NCBI RefSeq assembly: GCF_017599385.1
Contig: NZ_JAGFPK010000001.1
Coordinates: 1,056,177 to 1,120,176 of the forward strand
Length of the DNA: 64,000 nucleotides
Direction: 5' to 3'
Origin: Ciceribacter sp. L1K22
Lineage (GTDB): Bacteria; Pseudomonadota; Alphaproteobacteria; Rhizobiales; Rhizobiaceae
Shown here: piece by piece, positions 29,510 to 38,516 of the stretch
Numbering within the stretch: the first letter of the stretch is position 1
Layout: each line of letters starts with the position of its first letter
Translations under genes and position numbers: made by a program
Notes under the pieces: generated by a model
Databases searched by the model: none
What the model was told of the DNA's origin: nothing
The model's input: only the letters and a program-made list of their open reading frames with translations

Positions 29510-30118
29510 ATGACCGATGCTCCCGCGAATACAGCAAAGCAAAAACGCAGCAACACCACGGTGATGCTGTGCTGCGTGGCGTTTGTTGGCGGCATGGTCG
29601 GCATGAGCTATGCAGCGGTTCCGCTTTACCGGCTGTTCTGTCAGGTGACGGGCTATAATGGCACGACGCAGCGGGTCGAGCAGGCATCGGGCGTGATCCT
29701 CGACAAGACCATCAAGGTCACCTTTGATGCGAATGTATCCAACGGCCTGAACTGGGAGTTCAAGCCGGTCCAGCGGTCGATCGAGCCGCGGATCGGCGAG
29801 ACGGTGGAAGTGATGTACACAGCCACCAACAAATCCAGCGAACCGGTGACGGGGCAGGCGATCTTCAACGTCACGCCGATGGAAGCCGCCGCCTACTTCA
29901 ACAAGATTCAGTGCTTCTGTTTCACCGAGACGACGTTGCAGCCGGGTGAGACGATGGAGATGCCGGTCCTGTTCTTCGTGGATCCCGATATCGCATCGAC
30001 TCCGGAAACCAGGAGCATAGGGACGATAACGCTGTCCTATACATTCTATCCGCATGAAACGGAGAAGCCGGTAGCTGCCTTGCCGGTGGACCAGGCCGGT
30101 GATACCGGAAAACTTTAA
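29510..30118 (+). CDS. ctaG: Cytochrome c oxidase assembly protein CtaG (Cox11-type)
   Basis: Copper chaperone (202 aa) that delivers copper to the CuB site of subunit I. One N-terminal membrane anchor ([25 protein letters not shown]) and a periplasmic beta-domain. The copper-binding C-x-C is in [17 protein letters not shown], and a membrane-proximal Cys is in [11 protein letters not shown] 29510 is chosen over the upstream frame start. Starts 8 nt after coxF. Confidence 0.96.
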   Translation: MTDAPANTAKQKRSNTTVMLCCVAFVGGMVGMSYAAVPLYRLFCQVTGYNGTTQRVEQASGVILDKTIKVTFDANVSNGLNWEFKPVQRSIEPRIGETVEVMYTATNKSSEPVTGQAIFNVTPMEAAAYFNKIQCFCFTETTLQPGETMEMPVLFFVDPDIASTPETRSIGTITLSYTFYPHETEKPVAALPVDQAGDTGKL

Positions 30119-30174
30119 ATGAGATGGGGCCCGGCTTGCCGGGTCTGGAGAGAGACACTTCGGGGATTGCTGAC

Positions 30175-31050
30175 ATGGCCGACGCGCATCAGAAAAATCA
30201 CGACTACCACATTATCGACCCGAGCCCGTGGCCGCTGCTTGGCTCGCTTGGCGCCTTCCTTCTGACCTTCGGTGGCGTCGGCTACATGCGCTACCTTCAT
30301 GGCGGGACATTCAAGCTGTTCGGCCTGGAAATGGCCAACCCGTGGGTGTTCTTCATCGGCCTTGCGCTGGTGCTCTACACCATGATCGGCTGGTGGACGG
30401 ATACGGTGAAGGAAGCCCATGAAGGCGCCCATACCCGTGTCGTGTCGCTGCACCTGCGCTACGGCATGATCATGTTCATCGCGTCGGAAGTGATGTTCTT
30501 CGCGGCCTGGTTCTGGGCCTTCTTCGATGCGAGCATCTATGCCAACGAAGCCATCCAGGCGAGCCGCGTCGAGTTTACCGGCGGTCAGTGGCCGCCCGTC
30601 GGCATCGAGGTTCTCGATCCCTGGCATCTGCCCCTCTACAACACGGTCATCCTGCTTCTGTCCGGCACGACCGTGACCTGGGCGCACCATGCGCTGCTGC
30701 ATAACGACCGCAAGGGCCTCGTCTATGGCCTCGTTCTGACGGTGCTCCTTGGTGTCCTGTTCTCGTTCGTTCAGATCTACGAGTACATGCACGCCCCGTT
30801 CGATTTCAAAAACTCGATCTACGGCGCCACCTTCTTCATGGCCACGGGCTTCCACGGCTTCCACGTGTTCGTCGGTACCGTCTGCCTTCTGGTTTGCCTC
30901 TTCCGGGCACTTGCCGGCCACTTTACGCCGACGCAGCACTTCGGTTTCGAAGCGTCGGCCTGGTACTGGCACTTCGTCGACGTGGTCTGGCTGTTCCTCT
31001 TCTTCTCCATTTACATCTGGGGTGGCTGGGGTGCTCCGCTCGCCCACTGA
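30175..31050 (+). CDS. ctaE: Cytochrome c oxidase subunit III
   Basis: Third core subunit (291 aa), which stabilises the catalytic subunit and proton uptake. Seven hydrophobic helices; family blocks PWPLLGSLGAFLLTFGG, WWTDTVKEAHEGAHT, GMIMFIASEVMFFAAWFWAFF and the C-terminal FGFEASAWYWHFVDVVWLFLF. ATG 30175 is preferred to 30124, which would add a Gly/Pro-rich leader from the intergenic region. Last of the core oxidase genes; a terminator follows. Confidence 0.97.
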   Translation: MADAHQKNHDYHIIDPSPWPLLGSLGAFLLTFGGVGYMRYLHGGTFKLFGLEMANPWVFFIGLALVLYTMIGWWTDTVKEAHEGAHTRVVSLHLRYGMIMFIASEVMFFAAWFWAFFDASIYANEAIQASRVEFTGGQWPPVGIEVLDPWHLPLYNTVILLLSGTTVTWAHHALLHNDRKGLVYGLVLTVLLGVLFSFVQIYEYMHAPFDFKNSIYGATFFMATGFHGFHVFVGTVCLLVCLFRALAGHFTPTQHFGFEASAWYWHFVDVVWLFLFFSIYIWGGWGAPLAH

Positions 31051-31074
31051 GGCACGGATAACGAAACAGAAAAG

Positions 31075-31095
31075 CGGCGCCTTCGGGCGCCGTTT
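31075..31095 (+). terminator. Rho-independent-like terminator after ctaE
   Basis: Stem CGGCGCC/GGCGCCG (7 bp) closed by a TTCG tetraloop at 31075-31092, followed by TTT. A stable, if short-tailed, terminator that separates the oxidase subunit genes from DUF983, SURF1 and following genes. Confidence 0.75.
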
Positions 31096-31217
31096 CCATT
31101 TCCGTCGCTCTGACGGGATCGGAACATGGTGTCGCATTTGCGGTTTGGCCGGCGGAGCGTATAACCGTTACGGCAAACGCCAAGCGCTCCTCGGGGAGCC
31201 GGATACGGATAGAAGAT

Positions 31218-31601
31218 ATGCATGACGACAACGCACATTTCGCACCGGTAGACCCGGTCCGCGCCGGGCTCTCGGCGAGCTGCCCCCGCTGCGGCAACGG
31301 CAAGCTGTTCGACGGTCTCACGAAGTTGAAGCCGCGTTGCGCCAATTGCGGCCTCGACTATTCCTTCATCGATTCCGGCGACGGCCCGGCGATCTTCGTC
31401 ATTCTGCTCGCTGACCTGCTTGTCGTCGGTCTGGCGGTCTGGACGGAACTTACTTTCCAGCCGCCGGTGTGGGTGCATTTCGTCGCGTTCGGACCGCTGG
31501 CGATCATCGTTTCGCTCTGGCTTCTACGGACCATCAAGGCATTGCTGGTGGCGATGCAGTACAAACACAACGCGAGCCAGGGAACGATCGATCGTGGATG
31601 A
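31218..31601 (+). CDS. DUF983 domain membrane protein
   Basis: Protein of 127 aa with an N-terminal zinc-ribbon-like pair of cysteine motifs (CPRCGNGKLF and CANCGLDYS), then two hydrophobic helices (GPAIFVILLADLLVVGLAVWTEL and FVAFGPLAIIVSLWLL). DUF983 is repeatedly found in alphaproteobacterial haem-copper oxidase clusters, as here, and is presumed to help oxidase assembly or metal supply. Its 3' end overlaps the SURF1 start by 8 nt. Confidence 0.85.
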   Translation: MHDDNAHFAPVDPVRAGLSASCPRCGNGKLFDGLTKLKPRCANCGLDYSFIDSGDGPAIFVILLADLLVVGLAVWTELTFQPPVWVHFVAFGPLAIIVSLWLLRTIKALLVAMQYKHNASQGTIDRG

Positions 31602-32352
31602 TGCTGCCGAAGGGCAGGCGAGCCGGCGCCCGCGTTTGCGCCTCTGGCTGGCCGTTATCCTGCTCCCGCTCGCGATGGCGATCCTACTGTCGCTCGGCAC
31701 GTGGCAGGTGCAGCGCCTGCACTGGAAGGAGAGGCTGGTTGCCGATATCGAGGCGCGGCGAACCGCGCCGCCGGTCGATGTCACCGAGGTAGAGCGTCTT
31801 GTCGCTGCGGGCGAGGATATCGATTACAGGGCGATGCGGGCATCCGGCCTTTTCCTGCATGATCGGGAGCGGCATTTTCTCGCCACATACAATGGCCAAG
31901 CCGGCTATTACGTCTATACGCCGCTGCAACTTGCTGATGGCCGCTACCTGTTCGTCAATCGCGGTTTCGTGCCGTATGACAACAAGCCTCCCGAAACCCG
32001 CGAGGCTGGCCTGGTTGGGGGTGAGCAAAGGATTGCCGGGCTGGCACGCAGCCGCCTCGCGGAAAAACCTGGTTTCCTTGTTCCTGATAACGACCCGGCA
32101 AAGAACATCTTCTACTGGAAGGATCTGGTGCAGATGGCCGTATCGGTCGGCCTCTCCAAGGAGAGCGTCCTGCCGTTTTTCCTGGATGCCGACGATACGC
32201 CGGTTCCGGGCGGCCTGCCGATCGGGGGCGTGACGCAGATCGACCTGCCCAACAATCATCTCCAATACGCGATCACCTGGTACGGGCTTGCCTTCGCGCT
32301 GGCACTCGTGGCTACGGTCTCTTTCCTTCGGCGCCGAAAACAAGACGTTTGA
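31594..32352 (+). CDS. SURF1 family oxidase assembly protein
   Basis: SURF1/Shy1 protein (252 aa), which helps insert haem A into cytochrome oxidase. Two terminal membrane helices (WLAVILLPLAMAILLSL and TWYGLAFALALVATVSFL) flank a periplasmic domain; LGTWQVQRLHWKERLVADI and RYLFVNRGFVPYD are family signatures. GTG 31594 overlaps the DUF983 gene by 8 nt; the much longer open frame starting at 31420 lies inside DUF983 and is not real. Completes the oxidase maturation set. Confidence 0.92.
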   Translation: MDDAAEGQASRRPRLRLWLAVILLPLAMAILLSLGTWQVQRLHWKERLVADIEARRTAPPVDVTEVERLVAAGEDIDYRAMRASGLFLHDRERHFLATYNGQAGYYVYTPLQLADGRYLFVNRGFVPYDNKPPETREAGLVGGEQRIAGLARSRLAEKPGFLVPDNDPAKNIFYWKDLVQMAVSVGLSKESVLPFFLDADDTPVPGGLPIGGVTQIDLPNNHLQYAITWYGLAFALALVATVSFLRRRKQDV

Positions 32353-32375
32353 TTTGAGAATAATGGGGGAATTTC

Positions 32376-32744
32376 ATGGATATCGTTGCAGCCGTTCTGG
32401 TCGCACTTATAGCGCTTGAGCACGTCTACATTCTCGTTCTCGAGATGTTTCTCTGGACCAAGCCGGCCGGCTTGAAAGCGTTCGGCATGAAGCCGCTCCA
32501 GGCCGAGGCGACACGCACGCTTGCAGCCAACCAGGGTCTCTATAACGGCTTCCTCGCCGCGGGGCTCTTTTGGTCGCTCCTTCATCCGTCTCCGGATTTC
32601 GCATTTCAGCTCAAGCTGTTTTTTCTTGGATGTGTCGTGGTTGCGGGCCTATATGGAAGCGCGACGGCATCGAGGAAGATCCTCTACATCCAGGCTCTCC
32701 CAGCGTTTGTCGCCCTTCTTTCCGTGCTGCTGGCAGGCCTTTGA
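32376..32744 (+). CDS. DUF1304 membrane protein
   Basis: Integral membrane protein of 122 aa with four hydrophobic segments. [27 protein letters not shown] and [21 protein letters not shown] sequence ([19 protein letters not shown]) are typical of DUF1304, an uncharacterised family. Follows SURF1 by 23 nt, and its stop overlaps the ispH ATG by one base, so it sits in one transcript from DUF983 to ispH. Function unknown. Confidence 0.85.
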   Translation: MDIVAAVLVALIALEHVYILVLEMFLWTKPAGLKAFGMKPLQAEATRTLAANQGLYNGFLAAGLFWSLLHPSPDFAFQLKLFFLGCVVVAGLYGSATASRKILYIQALPAFVALLSVLLAGL

Positions 32745-33748
32745 TGAATGTGAACGTGACACGACCGAAACTGACGATCCGTCTCTGCGGCCCTCGCGGG
32801 TTTTGCGCCGGCGTCGACCGCGCAATCCAGATCGTCGTTCTCGCGCTCAAGGGATATGGGGCGCCTGTCTATGTCCGTCACGAAATCGTCCACAATCGCT
32901 ATGTCGTCGAGGGGCTGGAGGCCAAGGGTGCGATCTTCGTCGAGGAACTCGACGAGATTCCCGAGGAGCATCGCAGCCAGCCGGTCGTGTTTTCCGCCCA
33001 CGGCGTGCCGAAATCGGTGCCGGAAGATGCCAAGGCGCGGAATCTGTTTTATCTCGACGCCACCTGTCCGTTGGTCTCCAAGGTCCACAAGCAGGCCATG
33101 CGCCACCAGCGTCTTGGCCGCCATGTCGTCCTGATCGGCCATGCCGGGCATCCGGAGGTGATCGGCACCATGGGGCAGTTGCCGGAAGGTACCGTCTCGC
33201 TCGTCGAGACCGTTGAGGATGCGGATGTCTATGAGCCCGTCGATCCCGACAATCTCGGCTTTGTTACGCAAACGACGCTCTCCGTCGATGACACGGCAGG
33301 TGTCATAGCAAGGCTGCAGGAGCGGTTTCCGAACCTGCAGGCGCCGTCCGCCGACAGCATTTGCTACGCCACCACCAACCGCCAGGAGGCGGTGAAGCAG
33401 GCGGCGCCCGGCTGCGATCTGTTCCTGATCGTCGGTGCGCCCAACTCCTCCAACTCGAAGCGCCTCGTCGAGGTCGCCTTGCGGGCCGGCGCGAAGCAGT
33501 CGCTTCTCGTCCAGCGCGCCGCCGAGATAGATTGGGATGCGATTGGCACGGTTGCCACGCTCGGCCTTTCCGCCGGCGCCTCTGCGCCCGAGGTGATTGT
33601 CAACGAGATCATCGAAGCCTTCAAGGCGCGCTATGATTCCACAATCGAACTGGCCGAGTTCTCGATCGAGAACGAGCACTTCCTCGTGAACCGCGAACTG
33701 CGCGATCTGGAACTGACTCACGAAGACATGGCCTGGGTGAACGGGTGA
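32744..33748 (+). CDS. ispH: 4-hydroxy-3-methylbut-2-enyl diphosphate reductase
   Basis: IspH/LytB (334 aa), the Fe-S enzyme that makes IPP and DMAPP in the last step of the MEP isoprenoid pathway. The three cluster cysteines are Cys21 ([10 protein letters not shown]), Cys108 (DATCPLV) and Cys207 ([11 protein letters not shown]). ATG 32744 shares a base with the upstream stop (TGATG); the longer frame from 32570 is a shadow. In rhizobia it is typically followed by thrB and rnhA; here a ParDE module intervenes. Confidence 0.97.
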   Translation: MNVNVTRPKLTIRLCGPRGFCAGVDRAIQIVVLALKGYGAPVYVRHEIVHNRYVVEGLEAKGAIFVEELDEIPEEHRSQPVVFSAHGVPKSVPEDAKARNLFYLDATCPLVSKVHKQAMRHQRLGRHVVLIGHAGHPEVIGTMGQLPEGTVSLVETVEDADVYEPVDPDNLGFVTQTTLSVDDTAGVIARLQERFPNLQAPSADSICYATTNRQEAVKQAAPGCDLFLIVGAPNSSNSKRLVEVALRAGAKQSLLVQRAAEIDWDAIGTVATLGLSAGASAPEVIVNEIIEAFKARYDSTIELAEFSIENEHFLVNRELRDLELTHEDMAWVNG

Positions 33749-33766
33749 GGTCTCGGGGGAGTGGTA

Positions 33767-34066
33767 TCACAGATGCCTATCCGGATGCATTTTTACGTGC
33801 AGAACCCTGAGCACGAATATGTCTGATCGGCGCTTCCGATAATAGATGACATGGCTTTTGTGGCGGTGACGGCGGTAGATCGTTCCGGAACGATCATGAT
33901 TAAACGGCGTTCCCATGTCCGGATTGGCCGCCAGCAGATCTAATGCGCGGCTGAATTCCATCATGTACTCATCCGTCTGATGATCGCCGAATGAGGCAAG
34001 GCTATGTTCTACGATTGAGGCGATATCCCTTTCGGCTGATACTGAAAATAAGTACCTAGCCGCCAT
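33767..34066 (-). CDS. Type II toxin, RelE/ParE family (module 1)
   Basis: ParE-like toxin of 99 aa; such toxins poison DNA gyrase. The family pattern is present: YLFSVSAERDIASIVEHSLASFG, then LAANPDMGTPF and the C-terminal Arg-rich strand IYRRHRHKSHVIYYRKRRSDIFVLRVLH, ending HPDRHL. ATG 34066 overlaps the antitoxin 3' end by 11 nt, giving coupled translation. Orientation is opposite to ispH and thrB, which it separates. Confidence 0.88.
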   Translation of the reverse strand: MAARYLFSVSAERDIASIVEHSLASFGDHQTDEYMMEFSRALDLLAANPDMGTPFNHDRSGTIYRRHRHKSHVIYYRKRRSDIFVLRVLHVKMHPDRHL

Positions 34067-34301
34067 GGTGTCCGGCTTTGACTTTCGCCACAATATCGTT
34101 CAATGAGAGTGAGCTCTCTCCGCTTTCCTCTCCTTCTTCCAGCGCATTCAAGAGCGATTCGTACTTTGCTTCTTCCTGCTCCAGCAATCGAAGACCGGCG
34201 CGCACCGCCTCGCTGGCGGATCCGTATCGGCCGCTGGCTGTCAGCTTCGAAATGAAGCTTGTAAAATGATCACCGAGATTGATGCTGGTAGTATTGCTCA
34301 T
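34056..34301 (-). CDS. Type II antitoxin, ParD family (module 1)
   Basis: ParD-like antitoxin of 81 aa: an N-terminal ribbon-helix-helix (SINLGDHFTSFISKLTASGRYGSASEAVRAGLRLLEQEE) that binds its own operator as a dimer, and an acidic C-terminal tail (NALEEGEESGESSLSLND) that wraps the toxin. First gene of the pair. A 15-bp palindrome 31 nt upstream is the likely autoregulatory operator. Confidence 0.9.
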   Translation of the reverse strand: MSNTTSINLGDHFTSFISKLTASGRYGSASEAVRAGLRLLEQEEAKYESLLNALEEGEESGESSLSLNDIVAKVKAGHHGG

Positions 34302-34331
34302 GGCAGGTCAAACTCCAATCTCACCTCAGAC

Positions 34332-34346
34332 TACTAGATTCTAGTA
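34332..34346 (-). promoter_or_regulatory. Palindromic operator candidate of ParDE module 1
   Basis: TACTAGA-T-TCTAGTA, perfect 7-bp arms around a single base, in an AT-rich patch 31 nt before the parD start codon. Ribbon-helix-helix antitoxins of this family usually repress from such palindromes over their own promoter. Confidence 0.6.
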
Positions 34347-34477
34347 ATTGTTCAATCGGTTTGGGTTCCGGCCCGTCCTGCCTTCATTTCTGTGACCCAT
34401 GTCGCTCAGGGGCTGGCACGCGAGACGCCTCCGTTATATGCCTTCACCCCGACATCTGAACGTCTTGGACTTATATC

Positions 34478-35443
34478 GTGGCAGTTTACACCGACATCAC
34501 CGAAACCGATCTCAAGGCCTTTCTGGCGGAGTATGATACTGGCGATCTCTTGTCCTACAAGGGCATCGCCGAAGGCGTCGAGAACTCGAATTTCCTGCTG
34601 CACACGACCAAGGGACCACTCATCCTGACGCTTTACGAAAAGCGTGTCGAAAAGAACGATCTTCCCTTCTTCCTCGGTCTGATGCACCATCTCGCCGATC
34701 GCGGCCTGAACTGCCCGCTGCCCTTGCCGCGCCATGACGGGCAGTTGCTGGGCGAGCTCTCCGGCCGTCCGGCGGCGCTGATCTCTTTCCTCGAAGGCAT
34801 GTGGCTCAGAAAGCCGGAGGCAAGGCACTGCCGCGAGGTCGGCATTGCGCTGGCCAAAATGCATGTCGCCGGCGAGGGCTTCCCTCTGACACGTCCAAAC
34901 GCCCTCTCGCTTGACGGCTGGAAAAGCTTGTGGGCTAAATCGAGGGATCGGGCCGACGAGGTTGAGCAGGGTCTGGAAGAAGAGATCGGCGCAGAGATCG
35001 CCTTCCTGGCAGCGAAATGGCCGCAGGATCTGCCGGCGGGGGTGATCCATGCCGATCTGTTCCCGGACAACGTCTTCTTCCTGGGCGACGATCTGTCTGG
35101 TCTCATCGACTTCTATTTCGCCTGCAACGACTTCCTCGTCTATGACCTGTCGATCTGCATCAATGCCTGGTGCTTCGAAAAGGATGGCGCCTACAACATC
35201 ACCAAAGGCAAGGCGATGATCGAGGGTTACCAATCGGTCCGACCTTTGTCTGAGGCGGAAATCACGGCCCTTCCCACCCTGTCGCGCGGATCGGCGCTTC
35301 GGTTCTTCCTCACGCGCCTCTACGACTGGCTGACGACGCCGGCGGGTGCATTGGTCGTCAAGAAGGACCCGCTCGAGTATCTGCGGAAACTCCGCTTCCA
35401 CCGCCAGATTGCCTCGAGCGCAGAGTACGGACTGACACAATGA
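34478..35443 (+). CDS. thrB: Homoserine kinase (APH-fold type)
   Basis: Homoserine kinase of 321 aa, of the aminoglycoside-phosphotransferase-like type found in alpha- and some gammaproteobacteria; phosphorylates homoserine for threonine synthesis. Kinase motifs: the Brenner-type [13 protein letters not shown] (catalytic Asp) and the metal-binding [19 protein letters not shown]. The start is GTG 34478 without an obvious ribosome-binding site. Stop overlaps rnhA (ATGA). Threonine synthase is encoded 8 kb away at 43424-44821. Confidence 0.95.
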   Translation: MAVYTDITETDLKAFLAEYDTGDLLSYKGIAEGVENSNFLLHTTKGPLILTLYEKRVEKNDLPFFLGLMHHLADRGLNCPLPLPRHDGQLLGELSGRPAALISFLEGMWLRKPEARHCREVGIALAKMHVAGEGFPLTRPNALSLDGWKSLWAKSRDRADEVEQGLEEEIGAEIAFLAAKWPQDLPAGVIHADLFPDNVFFLGDDLSGLIDFYFACNDFLVYDLSICINAWCFEKDGAYNITKGKAMIEGYQSVRPLSEAEITALPTLSRGSALRFFLTRLYDWLTTPAGALVVKKDPLEYLRKLRFHRQIASSAEYGLTQ

Positions 35444-35910
35444 AGCACGTGGATATCTTCACCGATGGAGCATGCTCGGGCAATCCCGGCCCTGGCGGCT
35501 GGGGTGCGGTGCTGCGTTATGGCGAGGTCGAAAAGGAACTCTCCGGCGGCGAGGCGCAGACCACCAACAACCGCATGGAGCTGCTCGCCACCATCACGGC
35601 GCTGAACGCCTTGAAGGACGCCTGCGAGGTCGATCTTTATACAGACAGCAAGTATGTAATGGACGGCATCTCCAAGTGGATCTTTGGCTGGAAGAAGAAC
35701 GGCTGGAAAACCGCCGACAAGAAGCCGGTCAAGAACGGCGAACTATGGCAGGCTTTGGACGCCGCCAATCAGCGCCACAAGGTCAAGTGGCACTGGGTCA
35801 AGGGCCACGCCGGCCATCCGGAAAACGAGCGCGCCGACGAGCTTGCCCGCAAGGGCATGGAACCGTTCAAGAAACCCAATCTCGGCCGGGCTCTGCTCCA
35901 GGGCAAGTAG
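35440..35910 (+). CDS. rnhA: Ribonuclease HI
   Basis: RNase HI (156 aa) removing RNA from RNA-DNA hybrids. Catalytic residues Asp9 ([16 protein letters not shown]), Glu47 (NRMELLA), Asp69 (YTDSKYV) and Asp133 (NERADELA), with His123 in KGHAGH. Begins at ATG overlapping the thrB stop by 4 nt, so the two are translationally coupled, a standard rhizobial pairing. Confidence 0.97.
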   Translation: MKHVDIFTDGACSGNPGPGGWGAVLRYGEVEKELSGGEAQTTNNRMELLATITALNALKDACEVDLYTDSKYVMDGISKWIFGWKKNGWKTADKKPVKNGELWQALDAANQRHKVKWHWVKGHAGHPENERADELARKGMEPFKKPNLGRALLQGK

Positions 35911-35998
35911 TGCTTGTCGTCATGCCGCCCATTTGGCGCCTTGCCATCCTGATCTTTCTCCCTATCCTGCCGCCAACAACAAGGCGAGGGAGACATCC

Positions 35999-36307
35999 AT
36001 GATTCAGCATTGCGTATTCCTGCGGTTCAAAGCCGCCGTGTCCGACGCCGAGAAACAGTCGTTATACGATGGCATCGCGGCCTTGCGGGACGATATCCCC
36101 GGCATTGTCGACTTCCGCTACGGCACCAACGTCTCGCCCGAGGGATTGAGCAGCGGCTACGACGATGGGTTCATCGTGACATTTGAGGACGCAAAGGTCC
36201 GCGACTATTATCTGACGCATCCGAAACATCAGGCTGTCGGCGATCGCATCGTCAGCGCCACGGATGGCGGACTGTCGGGTATTCTGGTCTTCGACATGGA
36301 ATTATAA
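35999..36307 (+). CDS. Dabb family (stress-responsive alpha/beta barrel) protein
   Basis: Small cytoplasmic protein of 102 aa with the Dabb dimeric alpha/beta-barrel pattern: IQHCVFLRFKAAVSDAEKQSL, GIVDFRYGTNVSPEG, FIVTFEDAKVRDYYLTHPKHQAV. ATG 35999 after GCGAGGGAGAC. Function uncertain: the family includes stress proteins and polyketide cyclases. Ends at a strong bidirectional terminator shared with the convergent peroxiredoxin gene. Confidence 0.85.
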   Translation: MIQHCVFLRFKAAVSDAEKQSLYDGIAALRDDIPGIVDFRYGTNVSPEGLSSGYDDGFIVTFEDAKVRDYYLTHPKHQAVGDRIVSATDGGLSGILVFDMEL

Positions 36308-36345
36308 AAAAGGCGGCGGATTTTCCGCCGCCGCAACTTTTTTGT
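36306..36345. terminator. Bidirectional intrinsic terminator
   Basis: 9-bp perfect stem GGCGGCGGA (36312-36320) / TCCGCCGCC (36324-36332) with a TTT loop. An A-run precedes it and a T-run of six follows it, so it can terminate both the Dabb gene (+) and the peroxiredoxin gene (-), which end on either side. Confidence 0.88.
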
Positions 36346-36354
36346 CTCTGGCTT

Positions 36355-36846
36355 CTACTTCGCGAGCTGCTCAAGCATCGCGGCAGCGGCGGAAACGGTC
36401 GCCTGACCAGGGCTGTCCTCGATCGACAGCGACGTCACGACGCCATCGTCGACCAGCATGGAATAACGCTTGGAGCGGACGCCGAGCCCACCCGCGGACA
36501 GATCGATATCCAGGCCGATGGCCTTCGTGAACGTTCCGTTTCCGTCGGCGAGGAAATGGATCTTGCCCATACCGCCCGAGTGCTGAGACCACGCGCCCAT
36601 GACATGAACGTCGTTGACGGACACGACCGCGATGTCGTCCACGCCGCGCGCCAGGATCGCGTCGCGGTTTTCGAGATAGCCAGGCAGGTGGTTGAGAGAG
36701 CAGGTCGGCGTGAAGGCGCCGGGTACGGCGAAGAGCACGACGCGCTTGCCCTTGAAGAGCTGTTCGGTCGTGACATCGACCGTACCGTCCGCTGTCTTCT
36801 CCTTGAATGTGGCTTCCGGCAGCCGATCGCCGATTGCAATGGTCAT
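36355..36846 (-). CDS. Peroxiredoxin, Prx5/hybrid type (single cysteine)
   Basis: Thiol peroxidase (163 aa) reducing hydroperoxides. The peroxidatic cysteine is Cys49 in AVPGAFTPTCSLNHLPGY. No second cysteine occurs in the protein, so it should be a 1-Cys enzyme recycled by glutaredoxin/glutathione, as in other Prx5-like bacterial proteins. ATG 36846 follows GGGGAG, and the longer frame runs into the intergenic region. Lies 61 nt after a DsbD N-domain protein gene and may be cotranscribed with it. Confidence 0.93.
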   Translation of the reverse strand: MTIAIGDRLPEATFKEKTADGTVDVTTEQLFKGKRVVLFAVPGAFTPTCSLNHLPGYLENRDAILARGVDDIAVVSVNDVHVMGAWSQHSGGMGKIHFLADGNGTFTKAIGLDIDLSAGGLGVRSKRYSMLVDDGVVTSLSIEDSPGQATVSAAAAMLEQLAK

Positions 36847-36907
36847 ATGTGTCTCCCCAGGAATGAATGGCGCGGTGTTTGCGCCTGCCGGCGAATATAG
36901 AAAGGCC

Positions 36908-37732
36908 TCACTCGAAGGCAAGCGGGCTTTCCATCGAGCGGTCGCCGGCTACGGCAAGCACTCGCCATATCTTCCCTTCGGGATCGCCGTGCTCGGGGAG
37001 AGTTGTGATGGGAACGAAGAGCACCGCCGTGCCGTCGCTTCGGTCCTCGACCCGCGAGTCCATGGCGACGATGCCGGCACCGCCGGTCACATACAGCACC
37101 GGCGCTTGCTCTGAATTCGGCAGTGTCATTGCTATCAGAAGGCCGCTTCCGTCATCGGCGCGCCGCACGGCGTCGATGCCGAACTCATCCGAGGGAGCCT
37201 CCGGAAGCGTCTGGCGTGCCTGTGCGACCTCGATCGCGTCCATCGCTTCGGCGGCAACAGGCAGTTCGATCTGAAACTCCGCCTGAAACGGAATGCAGAT
37301 ATTCTGGCAGATACCGACAAACGCCTGTGCGGTCACCAGTTGACCGGCGGCGGCCTTGGGCGCTTCCAGCTGCAAGGGCAGGGATACGGCATGATCGTAA
37401 CCCAGATCACGGACCGGCCCATTGTCGATACGCTTGGGAGCCGGAAAGCGCATCTCGGTCACCCGCACCCCGCTTTGCTCATCGAACGTGAGCTCCGGCG
37501 GTATCCCGCTGTCGCCCGGCTCCCGCCAATATGTCATCCAGCCGGGCTTCGGCTCGATCTGCAACATGCCGTCATAGCGCCCCGGCTCGTCGGTGGCGGT
37601 GATCACCAGCCGCATTCGCCCGCCTTCATTCTTGGCCCAGTCGCTGCTGGCAGCGATCGTAGCCGACGGCGCGACGATCAGTCCGATAAAGAGCGCCGCG
37701 ATCAGCATGAAGGAATTTTGGAACGTGTTCAT
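36908..37732 (-). CDS. Exported DsbD N-terminal-domain protein
   Basis: Secreted protein of 274 aa with a signal peptide (MNTFQNSFMLIAALFIGLIVAPSATIAAS) and a single DsbD_N-type immunoglobulin-like domain: PKPGWMTYWREPGDSGIPPELTF and VGICQNICIPFQAEFQIEL with a C-x3-C pair (Cys142, Cys146). In DsbD this domain passes electrons to periplasmic partners; here the membrane and thioredoxin domains of DsbD are missing, so it must work with another reductase or handle copper, as the ICIP-type motif in ScsB relatives suggests. No strong ribosome-binding site precedes ATG 37732. Confidence 0.8.
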   Translation of the reverse strand: MNTFQNSFMLIAALFIGLIVAPSATIAASSDWAKNEGGRMRLVITATDEPGRYDGMLQIEPKPGWMTYWREPGDSGIPPELTFDEQSGVRVTEMRFPAPKRIDNGPVRDLGYDHAVSLPLQLEAPKAAAGQLVTAQAFVGICQNICIPFQAEFQIELPVAAEAMDAIEVAQARQTLPEAPSDEFGIDAVRRADDGSGLLIAMTLPNSEQAPVLYVTGGAGIVAMDSRVEDRSDGTAVLFVPITTLPEHGDPEGKIWRVLAVAGDRSMESPLAFE

Positions 37733-37893
37733 GGGCAAAGCATTTAGAGGAAGGGACCCCGCGCGGCCAATCACGGATTGTCGAATTGTTTCATTTTCGG
37801 TTGATTGATCCACGCGGATGCCTCATCCTCTTTTGAACGGCGGCTACGATGGATTTCTCGATCAACGAACAGCGCAAACAGGCTGGAGGTACG

Positions 37894-38499
37894 ATGGCAT
37901 TCTCCACGTTTAAGAGGGATCGCGAACGGGGCCTTCTGGATGGCCAGTTTTTGATCGCCATGCCTGGGATGACAGACAGCAATTTCGCCCGTGCGGTCGT
38001 TTATGTCTGCGCTCACTCTCCCGCCGGTGCCATGGGCTTTATCATCAATCACCCGCAATCGGTGACTTTTCCCGACGTTGTGTCGCATCTCAATCTTCTG
38101 CCGCGTGAAGACTTGATCATGCTTCCGAACGAAGCGCGCAGCTTTCCGGTGCAAACCGGCGGTCCGGTGGAATCCGGGCGCGGTTTCGTGCTGCATTCGG
38201 ACGACTATCTGAGCGAATCCTCCATCCCCGTGTCTGACGATATTTCCCTGACGGCAACGCTCGACATCGTGCGTGCGATCTCCGACGGGCGCGGCCCGAA
38301 CCGGGCGGTCATGCTGCTCGGCTATGCCGGCTGGGGTCCGGGGCAACTGGAGTTCGAGATTGCCAACAACGGCTGGCTCACATGCGCCGCAACCGAGGAT
38401 TTGATCTTCGACCGGAGCCTCGATGGAAAATACGAACGCGCCCTTGCTCTTCTCGGCGTTCATCCCGCGATGCTGTCGACGGAGGCCGGCCACGCCTGA
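37894..38499 (+). CDS. YqgE/AlgH family protein
   Basis: Conserved protein of 201 aa: [57 protein letters not shown] and [17 protein letters not shown] are the UPF0301/AlgH signatures. Biochemical role unknown; in Pseudomonas it was linked to alginate regulation. ATG 37894 follows GGAGG; ATG 37849 in the same frame would add 15 residues. Convergent with the GGDEF/EAL gene. Confidence 0.93.
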   Translation: MAFSTFKRDRERGLLDGQFLIAMPGMTDSNFARAVVYVCAHSPAGAMGFIINHPQSVTFPDVVSHLNLLPREDLIMLPNEARSFPVQTGGPVESGRGFVLHSDDYLSESSIPVSDDISLTATLDIVRAISDGRGPNRAVMLLGYAGWGPGQLEFEIANNGWLTCAATEDLIFDRSLDGKYERALALLGVHPAMLSTEAGHA

Positions 38500-38516
38500 G
38501 AGGGGCCGAGCCGACC

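Noticed and set aside
31420-31593. N-terminal extension of SURF1
   Set aside because: It lies wholly inside the DUF983 gene in another frame; a GTG just before the DUF983 stop gives the normal SURF1 N-terminus with its first membrane helix.
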